Positions 31,098 to 43,209 of a stretch of DNA of 64,000 nucleotides are shown piece by piece. The notes below the pieces were generated by a model that saw nothing but the letters and a program-made list of their open reading frames with translations, did no database searches and was not told the origin of the DNA. Made by a program: the position numbers and the translations under genes. Numbering within the stretch: the first letter of the stretch is position 1; each line of letters opens with the position of its first letter. The stretch is taken from contig OX459097.1 of NCBI GenBank assembly GCA_949775045.1, positions 3,680,685 through 3,744,684 of the forward strand, in the 5' to 3' direction. Source of the DNA: Metridium senile (lineage: Eukaryota > Cnidaria > Anthozoa > Actiniaria > Metridiidae).

Positions 31098-31325
31098 ATT
31101 AGGCTAGGTTAACACGGTACCGATTGAATTTTTGACCGGTAAAAAGATTGTGCTGTACACACGGAACCGATCAATATTTTCGCTCTGTTCGGCCGAATAT
31201 TTGAGCGGTTAAGCGTTCAAATTATTGCTCGTTTAACGTGGTCCCGTGTGAACGGAACCCCTAAGCGGATGTTTTTTTGACCGGTCAAAATTTCGTCCGC
31301 CGGTACCGTGTAAACGTAGCCTTAC
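31098..31325. repeat. Small inverted-repeat element ('aggctacgtttacacgg' type)
   Basis: Left end taggctaggttaacacggta; right end taccgtgtaaacgtagcctta. Inside, gaccggt motifs are repeated in both orientations. It has the size and form of a MITE. Target duplication not resolved. Confidence 0.6.
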
Positions 31326-31392
31326 AAACAAAATCTTTGCTTGTGATTGGCTAATAAATAATAGAAAATAAATAAATGTCAAACTACAGCCA

Positions 31393-31782
31393 ATGGGGGT
31401 AAACAAGATCAATGATATGATGAGGAATTTCATTGCAGATACCAGTCTCGAAAAGAGCGATAAGAAGTTTACCAACCATAGCGCTCGCAAAACTGTTGTG
31501 AGTAAGCTGAAGAAAGCAAACGTCGAGAGATCTGGCATCGTGAAAGTCACCGGTCATAGAAATATACAGTCGCTAGATGACTACGATGAAGCAAACGAAG
31601 AAGAACAACGCCAACTTTCATTAGCCATTTCAAAGAGAAATAATACTCCCTCTGTGATCCACCAAGCCCACGGACAAGTTCAAGTTCAAGAACAACAATC
31701 ACTTATCTTCAACGCTCCCAACAACTCTATGCCGAGTCAAGGTCCATCTTTGTCAATGAATCTAACGATGATGAAATCCTAA
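31393..31782 (+). pseudogene. Crypton-type tyrosine recombinase, C-terminal fragment
   Basis: The frame contains NHSARKTVVSKLKKANVERS, then VTGHRNIQSLDDYDEA. This is the H-x-x-R, G-H and catalytic Tyr order of tyrosine recombinases, in the form found in Crypton transposons and related domesticated proteins. Only ~130 residues are present. The N-terminal half with the first catalytic Arg is not found upstream, where a small inverted-repeat element sits instead. A Gln-rich tail follows the catalytic Tyr and the frame ends normally. I judge it a 5'-truncated relic. A terminal exon of a host gene is less likely, because no acceptor is obvious. Confidence 0.6.
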
Positions 31783-31789
31783 GAACAAA

Positions 31790-32830
31790 GTTTCCTGAAC
31801 ACGTTCAACAACTGACACGTTTCCTTCAACTTTAACAACTCGAAGTCTACAGTAAATCCAAACGTCCAGCCAAGCAGTCGAAAGCGTCGATATTTCAGAT
31901 TCCGATTAACTTTCACAGCAAAAAAATATTTTGCCACATTTCGGCTTAGAAAATTAGAAAAAACTCTTTGAAGTTGGTCTTATATGTATTAGAATCCGAA
32001 ATCGCTTTACATATTCACATTTTGTCGTCAAATAAGCTCTTTGAAGTTGGATCTAAAATCGCTTTGAATATGGTTGTAAACGAACGAATTTCGTATTATG
32101 GGTTCAATAAAACGCGCACGCATTTTGTCAAATTAACATATGTCGTCACTTCCTGTCTGTAATGTTGTTAATTTTTTCATGTATATTATTAATAAGTAAT
32201 CATATGATTACCTATACTTACCGTGCAGGCTCGCGCCGGTTACAAAAGATTTACTTAGTAAATTCCAGGTAATTTGGCGCACGCACTTCCGGTTAGTATA
32301 AGCCAATCGGAAGCATTTCTGTCGCATCGCCAACAGTTCCAAGATGGCGTTGATCGAGAGAGTTGTTTCCCGTGTTAACCCTTGATAAATACGTTCTTAA
32401 AATAACTTGACATTAAAAAGGTTATATGTTATTTGGTCGACAATAAAAGTTCACTGCTGCTCTATCAGGGACAAAAAAGGATAAAAACAAAAATCAAATG
32501 CGTAAAAGTAACCGAAATTGTTTTTGTCTGAAGGCGCCATTTTGGAACTATTCGTTTTGAAAAACAATCCTTTGCGCGCTTCGAAGCGAGATCATCTGGT
32601 TTAAGCAGAGATATTTCCATGCAAAGATTGATCGAGCAGATAAGTGCTTTTAGGTTCTCTCGAGTGTTTGTAAAAGCCTCCTAGTGTTTCTTGACGAGCA
32701 TTGCTCAGCGGGGAAGGTTTTTTTTGTTTTGCAATAATAAACCTTTACTTGAAACTTAACAATTTGAATAGTTTCTTATGTCTAAAACTAATTCAGAGTG
32801 TTATATCTTTTAAATAAAGCCCAAGTCCCA
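31790..32830. other. Intergenic, nothing definite
   Basis: No gene or clear repeat is seen. The repeated phrase ctctttgaagttgg (31962 and 32036) is a short local duplication. Confidence 0.4.
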
Positions 32831-32834
32831 CATC

Positions 32835-33195
32835 TGTCGTCCAATCACGCTTTTTATAATACCCATATTGGGTGTTTTTATATGGCACACGTCACAAACT
32901 TCTAATGACCAATCAAAGCACTCTATATACAATACCAATATTGGGTGCGTTTCTACTACACACGTTCACAGACCAATCAGAGCACGCGTTTTATTGTAGT
33001 CATATTGGGTACCTTTTGTAACACACGTCATAAACTCCTATTGACCAATCACAGTATACGTCATATAACATCTGTATGATGTGGTTTCTTATACACCTAC
33101 GTCACATGTACTCGTTAACCAATCAGAGAAGGCGTTTAATATAATGCCCATAAGCATATGTCACCAACGTCATTTAACAATCCGAGAAGAAATAT
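32835..33195. promoter_or_regulatory. Degenerate ~70-bp tandem repeats rich in CCAAT and ACGTCA motifs
   Basis: Five to six imperfect units each carry accaatca followed by a short spacer, a catattgggt motif and an acacgtca half-site (CCAAT cores near 32842, 32911, 32984, 33045, 33119). The block ends ~420 bp before the start codon of the third PAN-EGF-pentraxin gene. CCAAT and CRE-like sites are typical of animal promoters, so it could be regulatory. It could also be an array of transposon ends, since ccaatcagagcg is common in the repeats of this window. Confidence 0.4.
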
Positions 33196-34079
33196 ATGAT
33201 ATTTTGACGAGCAAAAATACAATCATGGAATCGTTTTAAAAGGTCTTTTGAAATTGATTTTGAGTAGCTGCTCTCATCGTTGAGTGGTTTGCATTCCTAC
33301 ATCCGTTCTTAACTGATCTCCATTAAAGTGACTACCTAAGTCTCGCTAAACTAGATGACTTTTTAGCTAGACCTCGGGCTATTTTCATTCATGTTTCTTT
33401 CCTAACACCAAGTTATAATACAACAGTACCAGTAAATATTGATCAACTAGAACTATCGACAGCATTAGAGTAATTTTTAGTGTCAATAAAGAGATATTTG
33501 GTTGGAGCAGCTGGCCATTGTCAGGTAGTTAATAATCTGTCAACTTGTGATCAACTAGGCCACTTATCATCCAGGTGATAAAAGAGCAACGCCTCAGTAG
33601 ATCGTTTCTAACTTAGCCATGGATATCATGTCCAGTTTCTTTACACTTCTTCTTATTTCTATATTCACACATGGGAACTCCAACCTTCTCGAGTCGTGTC
33701 CAAGTCTTGCTTTAGACGGTTCACTCATAACTAAACGAGATACAGTACTAAAAGGACATGTACGACACTCTCTACCTGACGTTAGCTCGGCCCAGTGTAG
33801 CCTTCGATGTCAAAGACAACACTGGTGTATTTCAATCAATTCTCAAATGACTCCAAACACCGGTGAATGTGAGTTGAATGACTATGGAGTCCAAGACGAA
33901 ACGTCAATGAGTAAAGAAGGAGGCTTTGAGAGAAGACCAGGGTTTGTCTACACACAACTACGAACTGCAAACGTAAGGATTATTAACCTATATATTTCGT
34001 TCACCATAATTATCGTGAAGTATTTGCTTAACAATTTATTTAAATTACTTTCAAATTATAAAAGATCTAAACATCAATA

Positions 34080-36430
34080 ATAAATAAATAAACTATCGCA
34101 ATAAATGTATATTGTTAAAATGGTAAAAAAATCGTTCATCTATCGCCAGATGCTATTTTTACTTGAAGGCTATAAAATTGCTTTTTTGTGTGTGTGTTTG
34201 TGTTTGTGTTTTTTTTTTTTTTTTACTTTTTGCAGTCGTTATGAGCAAAAGTACTTTCACATGCATCTTTCGAAAAGCCGTTTAACCATTTGCCTATCAA
34301 AACGTCTCGAAATATAATTCGTTTTTAATATCCAGAATAGAATGCTTTCAAAAGTGACCAAGTGTTTATGTAAACAGAAGCAGTTTGAAATTTATATTAA
34401 GAAATTCAATGGAAACATTCATGTTTGTAGACAGGATAAAGTTTTAATTGCACGTCAGTCCTTTCTTTGAAAGTTAAACTAGTCATTGAAAACATTTGGA
34501 GATTATATATACAGAGAAAGAGAAATTTCAATCAAGAAACGATACTGTTGACATAACATTTGTTTTGATTTTACACAAGGTCTAATATCTGACATTTTGT
34601 GTTTTTTTTTTCTTCCCTCGTTTTTTAATTAAAAGAGACAGTTTCGTACAATATCGAATAAATGACTATCATATACCATCATCTGAAAATATTTCATGCA
34701 ATTCTAGAAAATTTGAGGTTGACTTTTGTGAATGTTAATCATGCCGTGATTAATTACGGCGATTTTTTTTTGTCCCCTCTCTTTTGAATTTTTTTTTTTT
34801 TTTCTGGCTACAATTTTAAACGCGATTTTTTTTCACCTCAATGTAGGTTATTTATTTACCTGTTCTATTCATCCCCCCCCCCCTCCCCCTTGTTTCCTTT
34901 CCTTTCCTTTCCTTTCCTTTCCTTTCCTTTCCTTTCCTTTCCTTTCCTTTCCTTTCCTTTCCTTTCCTTTCCTTTCCTTTCCTTTCCTTTCCTTTCCTTT
35001 CCTTTCCTTTCTTTTTTTGTTTTTTTGTATCTATTTAATTCTTATATATTTCCAGCTAACTTATAATTTTTATTTGAAAAATGAAACTATATCAATTCAA
35101 AATAAAATTACAATGGTATGGGAAGTTGTTTCCAAGGAATATTAGCAATGTTACTAGTTCATCCAATATTGGAAAGGCCTCCGAGTAATCAAGCGATTTT
35201 TGCATCCATAGAACTAGCCAGAGAACTCCTAAATCTTGTTGAATTATCATTAAAAACTCTCGTTAGATATCTTAGATTTGAAGACCCTTAACTAAATCGA
35301 TCAGTTTACTACTGAATCGAACTGATTGCAATAATCTGCAATACACTAGAATTCTTAAATTCTAAAAAATTCTTAAAAGCTCTCGATCCCTCCATATCTG
35401 ACATAGTTAATTTTCAACATGTTTTTTTTATTATAGTTAACTACCACTGCAGCCATTAGTACCGTTGCTGTTGAAACCGATGTTAAATTTAGATAATTTG
35501 AAACTACTACTTTTCTTTAAAAAAGGGATTTATTTTAAGAAGTTGTAATTTGGTAACAAATGAGACTGACAAAAGTGGTAAAAAATTAAGGAGATGAACA
35601 GAAAAACTGTAATTTCGTAACACTGAAGAAAACTATTCATAATTGTTAAGCTAAAAAGTACATCAAATCTATAGGGCCGGTTCACAAAAGGCGCCGAAAT
35701 ATTTAGTATTATTTTCTGTGCCAAGAGATCATTCTGATCGTTACATCAAATCTAGAGGGTTTTCACAAAATACGCCGAGATATTGAGTATATTTTAATTT
35801 ATGTGTGAAGAGATCATAGAAGAAATGAGCGACACGGCAAAATAAAACTAACTGATATTTTTGTATTTTTCATGAGGGTACATTTAGGTAAGGGTTTGCG
35901 TAGTGACTTACGTAAGGATTTGCGTGCATAATAATAATATTTTCTTCTTCTTTTACAATATAATATATAAAAGAAAAAGAAATTAATAATAATAATTAAT
36001 GGATAGCATTGACAAAGGTATAAAATATATATAAGATATGTCTTTATCTCTAAAAAAAAAGAACGAACACTGTATTCAAAACTAAGAAAAAAACTTTTAA
36101 GTTTTTTCATAAAAATTTCAATTGTTTTTGAGTTCTTGATGTTTTGTGATAGGTATTCCACAGTGGTAGAGTATGCGGTTGCACGTTATTTTGGTGTGTC
36201 TTTGCGGGTTTTTTTTTTCATTTATCGATGCAGTTGTGCGTTTTTACAAAACCGGAGAGGCCGGTTTCTTTTCCATTTTCGGTTGATGAAAGATGTACTA
36301 TCATTCAGTTCTTTTCACTGACGATCCATAGTTTTGCTGTTTATTAGTAAGTTCATATTGATGCAGTATTAAGGAGTTTTGTTTCAATTTTTTGTGTTTT
36401 GTTTTTTTCGTTTTTTTTTTTTTTACGAAA
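34080..36430. other. Intron 1 of the third mosaic gene; AT-rich, no gene
   Basis: Apart from the microsatellite at 34893-35010 and poly-T runs I see no exon or element. A duplicated phrase, agagatcat...tacatcaaatct...ccg, occurs near 35660-35780. Confidence 0.45.
34893..35010. repeat. (TTTCC)n microsatellite, about 23 copies
   Basis: A near-perfect pentanucleotide tract preceded by poly-C, in intron 1 of the third mosaic gene. Confidence 0.95.
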
Positions 36431-37100
36431 AATAGCTCCGACGAAGAGGTAAAGCTCAAAACGCCAATAAAGTTAAGTCAACATTTCTTACGGTGTTACA
36501 AATTTCATTATTTTACCGATATATATTTGTGGTGCTATACCCCCTCAATGAAATGTTGTCTTCAGAAAAAGTCATCGATGAAGATCTTATCTGCCCTGGG
36601 GGACTAGTGATGGTCGCTCACAGTAACGATATTGTTCATTAACGTGAGGTTAAGAATTTGTATTTGTATTACCTTATCTAACGAGGATATAGCATAATAC
36701 TAATTTAACTGATAGGTAATATAATGAAATATGTAACACCGTAAAAAATGTTGACTTAACTTTACTGACGTTTCGAGCTTTAGCCCTCAGTGAAGTTAAG
36801 TCAACATTTTTTACGGTGTTACATATTTCATTATATTACCTATCATTTATGTCAAACACCGACGCATCATATACTAGTTTACTCGCTAGTTTCTATTTCT
36901 ATTTTTTTACGGTGTTACAAATTTCATTATATTACCTATCATTTATATCAAACACCGACGCATCATATACTAGTTTATTCGCTAGTTTCTATTTCTATTT
37001 TTTTACGGTGTTACAAATTTCATTATATTACCTATCATTTATATCAAACACCGACGACACATATACTAGTTTACTCGCTAGTTTCTATAAATTTAACTAG
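36430..37100. repeat. 97-bp tandem repeats and related inverted copy
   Basis: Three units of 97 bp lie at about 36807-36903, 36904-37000 and 37001-37097, each containing tacggtgttaca, attacctatcattta and actagttta. An inverted copy of the unit and of agttaagtcaacatttttta lies at 36720-36800, and a further relative at 38365-38480. The phrase ctccgacgaag...aagctcaaaacg suggests the end of a retroelement, possibly Penelope-like. That is a guess from memory. Confidence 0.6.
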
Positions 37101-37980
37101 TGAGGATTTGTACAACGGAGAATAACGGATCAGGAAAGATAAAGAAACCGTTTAGAATTGGCGAATGTAAAGAAAATACTAGGAGAAGGGAGCAGAAAAA
37201 TTGTAAAAAAGAGGGAGGGAAATGGAGAGTAATGGGTCAATAAAGTGATGAAAAAACAGTTTAAAAAAGGAATATTTGCGAATGTAAAAAAAAAAATGCC
37301 AAGAGAAGGAAGAAAAAAGATTGGGAAGGAGAGAGGAAAATGGAAAAGGTAAAACAGCTGAAAATAAATTAGGAACACGGAATAAAAAACGGGTCAACAA
37401 TAGGAAGAACAATATTACTAATATAATAAAAATGGCACATTTGTGTACGTGTTTAAATTTAAATCCTTTTCAAATTATTATTGATAATAATAACCAACAG
37501 TAGATGAAAAAATAAGATAATATAAATTTTTTTTGAGATTAAAAATCAACGTCGGTAACACATTCTCAATAAAATTCATTTCTTATCTAAAGATGGGTTT
37601 TTGAATTGACATTTTCATTTAACTTCGAGGAATGATTACGCGCCCGAAACGTCAGTTAGTTAATACAGCAGTTTCAATTTGTAACAATTTTTAAATTTTA
37701 GAACGCAGTGTTAAAGTATTACTAAATAAAGAAATAAGTATATAAGTACAATTTGCCGTAAATGCATATAGTAAATTACTGAGGAAATTGTTTTTCAAAT
37801 GCTCTGTGTGTTTTGGTAATTCAAAGAAGTTAACTTATCTTTGTCTTTAAGCAAAACATATTAATAGTTTCCATCCTGTTTTTAAGTGCATCTCAGTGGA
37901 TTGTTTCCTAAATGTTTTTTTCCCATCTGTGCATAAATACAGACTTCGAGAAAGTGTCATCTCCTGAAATAGAACATTCC

Positions 37981-38020
37981 ATTTCGGGCGGGGGGGGGGG
38001 GGGGGGGGGGGGGGGTTTCC
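37981..38020. repeat. Poly-G tract
   Basis: A run of about 30 G with one C. It is liable to slippage and assembly error. Confidence 0.9.
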
Positions 38021-38204
38021 ACAAGGGTTTTTCTCAGCTGGGTCGTCCGGTTTTCCTTCCTCGGCAAAAATTAACTGTGAGTAGTGTTGCATGCTATATC
38101 GTTAGTGAGTATGTCAATGAAATATATGTTTTGGCCTTGAGTCCAATATTAGCCTTTAATGTCATTTTCTAGCAAAGTGCTTCATGCTGCTTACACCTTG
38201 AATG

Positions 38205-39990
38205 TTTGCCACCTTAATACATATAATAGACAACAAAATCCTTGAAAAACTAATGTATAAAAGATTATGTTCCTTTATTATTGACAAATCAACTTATATT
38301 CACTATGATAAACAATTTGGTTTTCGAAACAACCATTCTACTTAACATGCAACACTAATATAAATGAAAACTAGCGAGTAAACTAGTATAGGGATATAAA
38401 CGATAGGTAATATAATGAAATTTGTAGCTTCGTAACAAAATGTTGACTTGACGTTACTGACGTTTCGAGCTCTAGCCCTTCGTCGGAGTAAAAAAAAGAC
38501 ACTAATATAGTTAACAACACTATAAAATACAGAGAGCAATATAGGATAACATATATCTATGCGATACTTCTCAAGATCATTTGGCACTGTGGATCATAAA
38601 ACACTAATCAGAAAGCTGAATCACTATGGTATTAGAGCTGTTGCAAATGAGTGGTTTTTTTTCTAGAATAATGTACTATAATAGTTGCCAACCTGCATGT
38701 CAATTGATAATGCGACATCGGAAAACCATGTTTGTTATTATCCATGGTGTCCCTCAGGGTTCGGCCTTAGGCCCTCTTCTGTTGCTCCTTTATATTTACG
38801 AGTTTCATAATTGCACATACTTGTTGACTTTAACACTTTTGCAGTACGTTGATAACATTCCTTTTTATTCAAATCGCAGTTTATTTATTAACTTTGAATT
38901 CTCATCAATCAAAATTCAAATGATAGTGATTATATGTAAACCTACGCGCAAAAGGCGATTTTCAGTAGGGCCATAAAAATGATGTTACTCGATGGCTTAT
39001 TGCTAACAAGCTTTCCCTAAATATCAACAACACCTATTTCACTATATACCCCCAAAATCAGTACATTATTTTCTAAATTTACATACACCCTTTCCGAGAA
39101 AGTTTGTCACCCGTGAAAAGCACACAAGCTAGTGGCGCAAGGATCATGGATCAGTTCAGAAGCTAAATGTGCATTCGGAACGCCTTTCTTGTTGTTTGAT
39201 AAGTCAAAACGGACATTTCTCAATAACATATTGACAAGTGTAGCAATGTGGCCATGAAATCCCTGCGTTCTAATAAAGTTTACATAGGTTACCCATAATC
39301 CCCTGCGCTACTAGCTTCTAGGCTTTTCACTTCACGGGTGACAAAGTTTCTCGGAAAGGGTGTATCGATCAAAAATGAAAAATATTCAGGTTCAAAAAAT
39401 ATCTCAAATATCTAGGTATTCATATTGACTCTAAGTTGAATTGAAGCACCATATTTCATATATATCAAAGCAAATCATGCGCTTTATTATCCAACTAGTA
39501 TTCGTTTCGTCTCAAAAACAACCGGTATTTTGTAAACACTTCAGTTCTGAAACAGCTACACTACACTATGATTTATCCGTGCTTAACCTACGCACACATT
39601 GCGTGAGGCAACACACATTTCTAACTAGCCCCAACCGATTATAACGCTTCATCAAAAGCTATTAGAATAATGTCTTTCTCTAACTCTAATTCGCAATCTT
39701 GTCAAATTTTCCTAAAGGTTTAAGCTTAATATAACTAACTTCTCAGACATTTTATCCATAATGTGTATGTATGACTTTTATAATGATGGACTTCCTTATT
39801 CTTTTAAGAAAGTTTCCAGCGGGTAAATAGAGTCCATCAAGGCTTACAAGTAAAATACTTATTATTTACCTAAAGTAGGAGGAAAATTAATTCAACATTC
39901 GTTTTCTGGGGGTCAAAGTCTGGACTTAATTTTACCAACTTTACTATGCGCACAACAATATTATTTTGACCAGTTCAAAAACCTACGGAG
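38205..39990 (+). pseudogene. Decayed non-LTR retrotransposon reverse transcriptase
   Basis: Reading across frames, the order of RT motifs is clear: ILEKLMYKRL...FGFRNNHST (38235-38340), then VDHKTLIRKLNHYGI (38590-38635), GVPQGSALGPLLLL (38748-38790) and YVDNIPFYS in place of the YADD-type box (38845-38875). KLSLNINNT and KYLGIHIDSKLN-type motifs follow near 39010 and 39410. This is the CR1/Jockey/L2-like type. The frame is broken by shifts and by two insertions: about 38345-38588 (a relative of the 97-bp repeats) and the MITE at 39086-39362. The aspartates of the active site are damaged. It lies in intron 1 of the third mosaic gene. Confidence 0.75.
39086..39362. mobile_element. TA-target MITE inside the dead retrotransposon
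   Basis: Terminal inverted repeats of ~35 bp begin CACCCTTTCCGAGAAA and end with its near complement, with TA on each side (39084-39085, 39363-39364). That is consistent with a Tc1/mariner-type non-autonomous element. Confidence 0.75.
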
Positions 39991-40440
39991 ATTTTCTATC
40001 GGATGCATCTAGACTATGGATCGGACCTATAGGCTCCATGAATCGAACAAGTTCACTTTATGTTAAGTCTAGTTTGATATATTTCTCTATACGATATATT
40101 ATAATTGTCCTGATTTGTGTTATTAGATATACATTCATATACACTCGTATAGTATCAGATAGTTTTATTTATATATATTGTTATATATACATATTAACTG
40201 CTATTTGCTATATCCATTTTACTGTTGCTTTTATCAATTTCAATTTTTGTAAAAACCATTGAGCTGGAGTGTGTGTAATTATGCGCTTTTTAGAATTAAA
40301 TCTTCCTATCAACAATCAATAAAGCTAATGTCTAATAATCACAATCAATTAATAAAATGTAAGATATGTTTGTGGATCAATCTAGAATTCTTTTCTTGCG
40401 AAATATTATGATGAATTTTAAGGTTTTTTTTTTTTTATCT
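39991..40440. other. Rest of intron 1, AT-rich
   Basis: No feature is recognised beyond short TA-rich runs. The first EGF exon begins at 40449. Confidence 0.4.
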
Positions 40441-41124
40441 AACTGCAGTATGGTTGCCATAGCAATTCATGTCAAAATGGAGGAACTTGTAAATTGGACT
40501 GCGCAAGCGTAAAAGTGATGTGTGTTTGCCCAAATGGTTACCAAGGAGACACATGTGAAACAGGTAACAATTACAAACAACTAACAAATATTTCTCTTTA
40601 ATCGACCTAGTCTTCCTCACGGTCGTCTTCAGGAACAGGGAGCCCGGCAATAATTGCTAATTGCCGCTGCAAGGAAAACAAGCTCTCAACTTTGTTACTT
40701 TTTCTAGTCATTATTTACCACAGGAAACCCATGTTTGAGATTCTAATCGGCAAATACTCTTTTGTAGCTAAAGTCAATGTTAAAATAAATCGCCCTTTTC
40801 CAGATATTAACGAGTGTTCCAGCAACCTTTGTCATAATGGTGGAACATGTACAGATAAGGTCAATGGTTACAATTGTACATGTATAGCAGGATACACTGG
40901 ATCAAACTGTGAAACAAGTAGGTTTATCGACGTATATTTTGAGAAAAACATTTTTTTTTACTTCATAATATTTCTCCTTTTCAGATATTAACGAGTGTTC
41001 CAGCAGTCCTTGTCAAAATGGTGGAACATGTACAAATAAGGTCAATGGTTACAATTGTACATGTGTTGCAGGATTCAATGGATTAAACTGTGAAACAAGT
41101 AAGACTTACTTCTAATATCTAATA

Positions 41125-41177
41125 TGGTTACACTTGTACATGTGTAGCAGTATACGAAGGGGATCAATGTCAAATAG
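41125..41177 (+). pseudogene. Relic of a further EGF exon
   Basis: The sequence encodes GYTCTCVAVYEGDQCQI, the C-terminal half of an EGF repeat, ending at a possible donor (ATAG then GTACTAG). There is no 5' half and no acceptor. It sits where a fourth EGF exon would lie, between the EGF exon ending 41098 and the pentraxin exon at 41859, so the ancestral gene probably had more EGF repeats. Confidence 0.65.
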
Positions 41178-42086
41178 GTACTAGTATTGCCTTCAAGTTT
41201 TTACTGATTATATTAACAGTGAAAATATTGAATTGACCTTTACATTCCTTGTTTGATTATCCATTTAAGATCACGTGTTGCTACCCTTGGGAGTTGCTCT
41301 TTCACATGTAAATGTTATAATACGTTCATCATAAAAGAACAATTTTCAAGGGAATGTCACGTGTTCTGAAATAGGCAATTTGCATACAATACAATACAAT
41401 ATACAATTGTATTGGAGAATACATTTGTTAATTTGAATATCAAAACGAAAAATGTTTACATGAATAAAGGTACATGCAACCTATAATAACCATATTAGTT
41501 AGCCTAAGATAGGTAGCCGATCATAATCAATTGTTATGTATGTCTATATAGTAGAAAATGTAGAAGTTTACAAAGATTAGAAGAAATAAATTTAACAATT
41601 TAAGAGAGAGCACTTTTCCGGACTTTCCGAGCTCCGAGCTCCACTAACGTGACATGCGCAGTAAAATAGGCAGTTAAATAGGTCTATTGGAGGTACCAAC
41701 AAACAGTTTCACTAAAACATTTCCGGGAAGTCATTGGAGGATGCATATCTGTTCACAGGAAGACACGGTAGTTTAAAGTCAACGAAAATCAAATAAGAAA
41801 CTTAACACGAATCTTGAATTCAACTCTACTAAAATTATTTTAACTAAAATGTTTTCAGTGTCTAACTGCGATCTTTATTGGCCAAGTGCAGACATCACTA
41901 ATCTCATCAATGCAAAATGGAATGCGACAACTTCAATCTCTACGTTTACCATTTCATTTTGGTTAAAGGTATAATACAGCAATATTATCTATTCATCTAT
42001 TCATCTATTCATTCTTCCACCCATTCATTCGTTTAGCCATCAATTCATCCATCCATCCATTCATTCATCACGGCATTCATGCTTTC

Positions 42087-42856
42087 TAGGGCTGTCCACA
42101 AGTTGCTCCAAAAAGTCAAAAAAGTTGCGCATAATTTCCCAAAAAGTTGTTCAAAAGTTGCTAAAAAAAAAAAAAAGTTGCTCAAAAGTTGCTCAAAAAA
42201 AAAAAGTTGCTCAAAAGTTGCTAAAAAAAAGGCTTAAAAGTTGCTCAAAAAGAGCAAAAAGTTGCAATTGCTCGAACGTTTTTGACGTTTCTTATCAATT
42301 TAATGATTTCATAGCAAAGAATTCCGTCAGATTTAATCATGGACAGCAGAGTATCGTTCGCGTTTGTATATGCTTGTAATCTCCGTGTATTTATAGTTAC
42401 CAACGGTCGCTTATTTGCTTGCTTTGTTATTCCATTGACCCTTCTTCATATTTCAATTCTAGCTCCTATTTCAATCTCGTGATGTTAGTCTATCTGCTAT
42501 TAAAAGCGATCGTATGTCACTCGGTTACTAATCGATAACTTTTTTAACGGCCCCCGAAGGTATATAAGATACCAGGGTACGAAACAAGCCTTAATCCTAT
42601 TGTTCTCTATCTGCTCAAATCCGTACTAGGTAAACGTCACTGCTATGGACAGTGATGATAGATATGCCAGATCGTCCAGCCTTCGTTTGATATCCGATAC
42701 CGCCGAAACGGTCGTTCGTTAAACCGATAAACAGCAGGAGTAGAATCGACACATTCATCAAAAAATCAAATTCATCAAAAAAAAACAAGATTTGCTCGAA
42801 AGTGAAAAAGTTGCTCGAAATTGCCTGAGTTGCCGAGCAACTTGTGTACAGTCCCA
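42087..42856. mobile_element. hAT-like non-autonomous element with 8-bp target duplication
   Basis: The 8-bp direct repeat ATGCTTTC flanks it on both sides (42079-42086 and 42857-42864). Ends are TAGGGCTGTCCACAAGTTGC and the complement of TGGGACTGTACACAAGTTGC. The left part holds many units of aaaaagttgctc (to 42265). An 8-bp duplication and TAGGG-type ends are typical of hAT transposons. No transposase is present. It lies in a pentraxin intron of the third mosaic gene. Confidence 0.8.
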
Positions 42857-43209
42857 ATGCTTTCAGTTCATTTATTTATTCGTTCTTTCATTCAATCATT
42901 CAACCACTTAATCATCCATTAATATTAATATTTATCTAATTATTCATCCACTTTCATTCATTCTCATTCATTCATTTATCCATTCATTAATTATATATCT
43001 CATATTTTGTATTTTTTTTAACTCAAGTTTAAGAGTTATAAGTTAATCAGTTTCTATTTGTTATTTCTTGCCAGGTGCCTTTATCATTTAAGGAAGAGCT
43101 CTATCCATTTACATACGCTACATCGTCTCAATCTGGAGCTGTCCATGTCAAAATAAAAGAAAATATGGACATGGATATTCAAGTTATGGGCAGTTCAAAG
43201 TAAGTTGTG

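Noticed and set aside
36140..36215. tRNA-like box A (cacagtggtagagtatgcgg)
   Set aside because: No box B at the right spacing and no acceptor stem pairing; at best a SINE remnant.
36807..37097. CRISPR-like array or repeat protein
   Set aside because: Three contiguous 97-bp units without spacers, in a eukaryotic intron; an inverted relative nearby indicates a mobile-element end.
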